Shown one piece after another: positions 34,152 through 37,021 of a stretch of 37,021 bases of DNA. This DNA is from Clostridiales bacterium (GTDB lineage Bacteria > Bacillota > Clostridia > Peptostreptococcales > Anaerovoracaceae), in NCBI GenBank assembly GCA_015058155.1, contig SVCW01000013.1:1-37021 (forward strand), read 5' to 3'. Under the pieces are notes generated by a model. That model was not told where the DNA came from and searched no databases. It worked only from the letters and a program-made list of their open reading frames with translations. Both the position numbers and the translations under genes were made by a program. Numbering within the stretch: the first letter of the stretch is position 1; each line of letters starts with the position of its first letter.

Positions 34152-35966
34152 CTATCTAGTGATTTCTGAAGTTACTTCTGCGAGCCATTCTCTTTCTTCA
34201 GCAGTAAGTCCCGGAGCTATAATTTCGTATACTCTCTTGTGATATGCATTCACCCTGGCGAGTTCCTCGTCTGTAAGTTTTTCAGGAAGAATCGCATCTC
34301 TTTCATAAGGCACGAGTGTGAGATCTTCAAATCTGAGCATTGGCTCGTAAGTCTCCTTCGTTTCCTTAACGCAGAGAATAAGGTTTTCGATTCTGATACC
34401 GTGTGATCCTTCAATGTAAATGCCCGGTTCGTTTGATGTAATCATGTTTTCCATGAGAACTCCGCGGTGCCCTCTGTCAGGAGCAAAAGCAGGTCTGATG
34501 CAGTTTGGACCTTCATGGCAGTTGAGCATATATCCTACTCCGTGGCCTGTACCATGCTTGTAATCATATCCCAGATCCCAGATTGGTCTTCTTGCAAGTG
34601 CATCAAGATTTACGCCGCGCATTCCTTCAGGGAAAACCGCTGAGCCGAGATTCAGATGACCTTTGAGAACTGCTGTATAATGTTCCTTTTCAATATCGCG
34701 AAGTTCGCCGAGTGCAATTGTTCTTGTAACGTCAGTTGAACCTCCCATGAATGTGCTTCCGCAGTCGATGAGATAGAGACCTTTGTCTTCAAGCGTAGTA
34801 TTGCTTTCTTCTGTAGGCCAGTAGTGAATAATCGCTGCATTTTTTCCGTAAGCTGAAAGTGTGCCGAAACAAGGATAAAGGTAACCGTCCTGTTCATGTC
34901 TTAACTCTTCAAGTTTCTTTGAAACATCGATTTCATTTACTGTTCCGCGGATTTCTTTGTGTTTGAGCCAGTAAATTAGCTTTGTAAGAGCAGTACCACA
35001 CTTCACATGTGTTTCTCTTGTATGTCCGATTTCTGTATCATTTTTGATTGCTTTAAATAAAGTTGACGGATTCTCGTCATAGATTACTTCAGCATTCATT
35101 TCAAGGTTGCCTATGAGCGCGTAGTTTACCTTTTCATCATCAACAAGAACCTTGCCGCTTACTGTCTTTACATATTCATAAATATCGTTATACTCTCTGA
35201 ACTCAATCCATGATTTTTCAAGCACTTCACGAGCCTCAGGCGAGAATTTTTCTTTGTCCGTAAAGATAATCGCTTTATCTTCTGAAATGTATGCATATGC
35301 AAGAATTACAGGGCTGTCTTCGATATCATATCCTCTGTAGTTGAATATCCATGCAATGTCGTCAAGCGACGTTAAAACGTGTGCATCCGCACCTTTTTCC
35401 TTAATTGCGCGTCTCACTCTTACAAGCTTGCTCTCGCGGGATTCTCCTGCATATCCCATTGGAAGAAGCCATGCTTCAGAGAAAGGAAGTGCGGGTCTTT
35501 CTTCCCAGATTTCACCAACGAGATCACATTCGTACACAAGTTTTGCGTTTTTAGCAGAAATTGCATCGATATATGTTCTTGCATCAGTTATGCTTACAGT
35601 TCTGCCATCAAATCCAAGAACGCCGTTTTCAGGAATTTCTTCTGCAAGAAACTCTGCAATAGTAGGTACACCTGGCTGTCCCATCTTGTAAAGGTCGATG
35701 CCGCTTCCTTCAAGCTGCATAGCTCCCTGAAGGAAATATCTTCCGTCAGTCCAGAGGCCAGCCTTGTCCTGCATTACAACAACAGTACCTGCTGATCCCG
35801 TAAAGCCGGATATGTATTTTCTACACTTGAAATACTCGCCAACCGTTTCCGATGCGTGATAGTCATCAGTCGGAATAATGTAAGCGTCAATACCTTTTTC
35901 CGCCATCACTTTTCTTAGCGCTTTAAGTCTTTCCTGTACAGTCATAGTTTTTGCCGCGGCCATCAT
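34152..35966 (-). CDS. pepP: Xaa-Pro aminopeptidase (M24B, long aminopeptidase P type)
   Basis: Removes an N-terminal residue before proline from peptides in the cytosol. It is about 604 residues from the start given. Two creatinase-like N-terminal domains come first (ERLKALRKVMAEKGIDAYII, FTGSAGTVVV with WTDGRYF). The metal-binding pita-bread domain follows: LIDCGSTFMGGSTDVTRT, HGTGHGVGYMLNCHEGPN, SNEPGIY and GIRIENL. The start is uncertain: ATG at 35966 has GGAGG 14 nt upstream, ATG at 35945 has no ribosome site, and a CTG at 35972 would have ideal spacing. The open frame runs to 36062, but that part looks like a structured leader. Confidence 0.93.
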   Translation of the reverse strand: MMAAAKTMTVQERLKALRKVMAEKGIDAYIIPTDDYHASETVGEYFKCRKYISGFTGSAGTVVVMQDKAGLWTDGRYFLQGAMQLEGSGIDLYKMGQPGVPTIAEFLAEEIPENGVLGFDGRTVSITDARTYIDAISAKNAKLVYECDLVGEIWEERPALPFSEAWLLPMGYAGESRESKLVRVRRAIKEKGADAHVLTSLDDIAWIFNYRGYDIEDSPVILAYAYISEDKAIIFTDKEKFSPEAREVLEKSWIEFREYNDIYEYVKTVSGKVLVDDEKVNYALIGNLEMNAEVIYDENPSTLFKAIKNDTEIGHTRETHVKCGTALTKLIYWLKHKEIRGTVNEIDVSKKLEELRHEQDGYLYPCFGTLSAYGKNAAIIHYWPTEESNTTLEDKGLYLIDCGSTFMGGSTDVTRTIALGELRDIEKEHYTAVLKGHLNLGSAVFPEGMRGVNLDALARRPIWDLGYDYKHGTGHGVGYMLNCHEGPNCIRPAFAPDRGHRGVLMENMITSNEPGIYIEGSHGIRIENLILCVKETKETYEPMLRFEDLTLVPYERDAILPEKLTDEELARVNAYHKRVYEIIAPGLTAEEREWLAEVTSEITR

Positions 35967-36074
35967 ATGCAGGGCCGCATCCTCCTTTTTATATTTGTTT
36001 GCAAACTCCCAAAACACAAACAAATCCAGCACATTTCCTCTTGGATTACAGGCACGCACCACCGCGCCATCTTT
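35967..36074 (-). promoter_or_regulatory. structured 5' leader of pepP
   Basis: The predicted mRNA starts near 36074. It holds GGCGCG/CGTGCC (36051-36068), AATCC/GGATT (36023-36047) and a perfect 9-bp ATTTGTTTG/CAAACAAAT stem (35993-36025), whose 5' arm overlaps the second stem's 3' arm, so the two compete. AAAAAGGAGG follows at once (35981-35990). No known riboswitch was recognised. Confidence 0.45.
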
Positions 36075-36080
36075 ATATTT

Positions 36081-36109
36081 ATTTTAACACAGCACATGCC
36101 TTTTTTCAA
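36081..36109 (-). promoter_or_regulatory. pepP promoter
   Basis: On the minus strand TTGAAA (36104-36109), a 17-nt spacer and TAAAAT (36081-36086). Confidence 0.75.
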
Positions 36110-36159
36110 TCTGCATGAATCTCTCTGACATATTAATTACCGCATATATACAAAAAGCG

Positions 36160-36253
36160 CTCCCTTTTACCTTTTGGACTGATTTGAGATATAAAGAACC
36201 TCCCTCCGCCAAAGTGACGGATGGAAGTATGTTCACAGAACACAACTGTTCGA
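36160..36253 (-). repeat. direct repeat copy 1 of an extragenic hairpin repeat
   Basis: It is 86 percent identical (81 of 94, no gaps) to 36798-36891. On the minus strand it folds into a hairpin around ACTTCCATCCGTCA/TGGCGGAGGGAGGT with one mismatch and G-U pairs. It lies upstream of the pepP promoter. Short open frames in it (SLYLKSVQK) are not credible genes. Confidence 0.85.
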
Positions 36254-36414
36254 TAAATGGTAATATTTTACAGAAAAGGAGTGTTGAAAGCAAGCAGATT
36301 GTAAAAAAATGTAAATTAATTATTGCATATATGTCTTTATTGGGATGATTTGAAAAGTTTATTATAATCTGAGGTCGATTTCTGGATTTCTCGGTACTTT
36401 TTGCAGGTACAAAA

Positions 36415-36755
36415 ATATTCGTTTCAACCATGATTTTAGGAAGGGCACGAAAAAACGTTGTTTTTGTAACCGATGATTTGGCTCGTGGTTGCCTTTTTGT
36501 AGGATCGAACTTGGTAAAGGCAGATTTCTATGCGGAGTGCAGTTGTAAGGGCAACCATGAACTCAATAACGCAATGCAAAAACCACGAAAAAACGCAATA
36601 TGCTTTTGTTCATGGTTGCCTCGCGAAGTACCGGTAGCGATTTGCCGGCTCATTTCTATCCGAGTCAGAAAGAAAAGGCAACCACGAGCATCTGGTGCCA
36701 AGAAAAAAACGACGTTTTTTCGTTATCATAAAGATTTGGCGGTTGAAACGAATAT
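36415..36755. repeat. large nested inverted-repeat element (341 bp)
   Basis: Four nested arm pairs are seen: 36415-36429/36741-36755 (15 of 15, ATATTCGTTTCAACC), 36448-36465/36705-36722 (17 of 18), 36481-36497/36673-36689 (17 of 17, GCTCGTGGTTGCCTTTT), and 36550-36562/36608-36620 (13 of 13). Arms C and D resemble each other, so GGCAACCAYGARC occurs four times. CGAAAAAACG is also repeated three times. There is no transposase and no obvious target-site duplication. It may be a MITE-like element, or DNA or RNA that forms a cruciform or long hairpin. A 132-residue plus-strand frame across it looks spurious. Confidence 0.8.
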
Positions 36756-36797
36756 ATTAGCCCCAATTCGGCTTCGTGTTCCCGGCAGAGTTCAATT

Positions 36798-36891
36798 CTC
36801 CCAATTACCTTTTGGACTGATTTAGGATATAAAGAACCTCCCTCCGTCAAAATGACAAAGGGAGGTATGCTCCCAGACCACAACTGTTCGA
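36798..36891 (-). repeat. direct repeat copy 2 of the extragenic hairpin repeat
   Basis: The second copy begins 12 nt after the stop of the dehydrogenase gene. On the minus strand it gives a perfect 14-bp hairpin, ACCTCCCTTTGTCA/TGACGGAGGGAGGT, with two G-U pairs and a 3-nt loop. Compared with copy 1, some U-G pairs change to C-G, so the pairing is kept while the sequence drifts. Confidence 0.85.
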
Positions 36892-36902
36892 CCGATTGGA
36901 AT

Positions 36903-37021
36903 TTACAAAGCTTTTCCACCAGATACTTTGATTACCTGTCCTGTAATCATTCTTGCCTGTTTACTTGCAAGGAATAAAACAGTTTCTGCAATATCTTCTG
37001 GTTGAATTAATTTTCCCATTG
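36903..37021 (-). CDS. short-chain dehydrogenase/reductase, C-terminal fragment
   Basis: The last 38 or more codons of an SDR-family oxidoreductase; the rest lies beyond the window edge. The fragment reads from GKLIQPEDIAETVLFLAS through MITGQVIKVSGGKAL and ends in TAA. It matches the FabG-like family pattern xPEDIAExVLFLAS...TGQxxxVDGG, with Ser in place of the usual Asp. Substrate cannot be told from this part. The hairpin repeat at 36798-36891 directly follows and may act as its 3' end. Confidence 0.85.
   Translation of the reverse strand, partial: MGKLIQPEDIAETVLFLASKQARMITGQVIKVSGGKAL

Noticed and set aside
35967..36062. N-terminal extension of the aminopeptidase
   Set aside because: Family members begin near TVQERL, the extension contains stems and the ribosome site, and its predicted start would lie only about 12 nt after the transcription start.
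36035..36070. Resemblance of the pepP leader (GGCGCGGTGGTGCGTGCC and TGTAATCC) to primate Alu sequence, suggesting contamination
   Set aside because: The match stops after about 26 nt, the flanks are a bacterial promoter and gene, and the segment forms its own stem. It is taken as chance.
36084..36431. Minus-strand frames containing SLYLKSVQK or SLYPKSVQK in the two direct repeats
   Set aside because: They are translations of a non-coding hairpin repeat; the RNA pairing, not the protein, is conserved between copies.
36430..36825. Plus-strand open frame of 131 residues across the palindromic element
   Set aside because: It is composed of inverted-repeat sequence, has no family resemblance and no ribosome site, and reads through both arms of the palindrome.

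Overview
The window is a chromosomal segment of a spore-forming, low-to-moderate GC Firmicute, most likely class Clostridia (Lachnospiraceae-like; the family is inferred, not proven). The grounds are a CodY regulator next to hslVU and topA, a YunB sporulation protein, the single-chain ~1250-residue clostridial type of PurL, a purine pathway in which PurH is replaced by a free-standing AICAR transformylase plus a PurO-like IMP cyclohydrolase, and standard sigma-A type promoters. Almost everything lies on the minus strand. The one exception is a four-gene potassium-uptake block on the plus strand.

Layout. 40-875: eight tRNA genes (minus strand; transcribed Asn, Val, Asp, Thr, Tyr, Gly, Gly, Arg) with two promoters. 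999-11701: a long minus-strand housekeeping block, transcribed yraN, comM, dprA, topA, hslV, hslU, codY, yunB, hflX, yigZ, with internal promoters before yraN, topA and codY and a strong hairpin between hslU and codY. 11915-14381: a polar amino-acid ABC transporter operon (binding protein, permease, ATPase). Its ~380-nt leader holds a 19-codon lysine-rich reading frame and three related terminator-like hairpins; a 14/15 match to the CodY box lies upstream of its promoter. 14895-15752: a Cof-type HAD phosphatase. 15913-20761 (plus strand): trkA, two trkH paralogues (the second with an altered selectivity filter), a terminator, then a small two-CBS protein.

20788-31368 (minus): purL, purE, purF, purM, purN, IMP cyclohydrolase, AICAR transformylase and purD, tightly packed with several TAATG or ATGCTAA junctions. 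Four CGAAC motifs resembling PurBoxes surround the purL promoter. 31562-36109: rnr, a small acidic lipoprotein, and an M24 aminopeptidase P gene with a structured leader.

36160-36891: a gene-free composite repeat. Two ~94-bp direct repeats, each forming a hairpin on the minus strand, flank a ~340-bp nested inverted-repeat element. The window ends in the C-terminus of a short-chain dehydrogenase gene.

The most interesting unexplained structures are the ABC-operon leader, the composite repeat at the right end, and the second TrkH. There is no CRISPR array, prophage, transposase or defence system. The rest is ordinary core genome.
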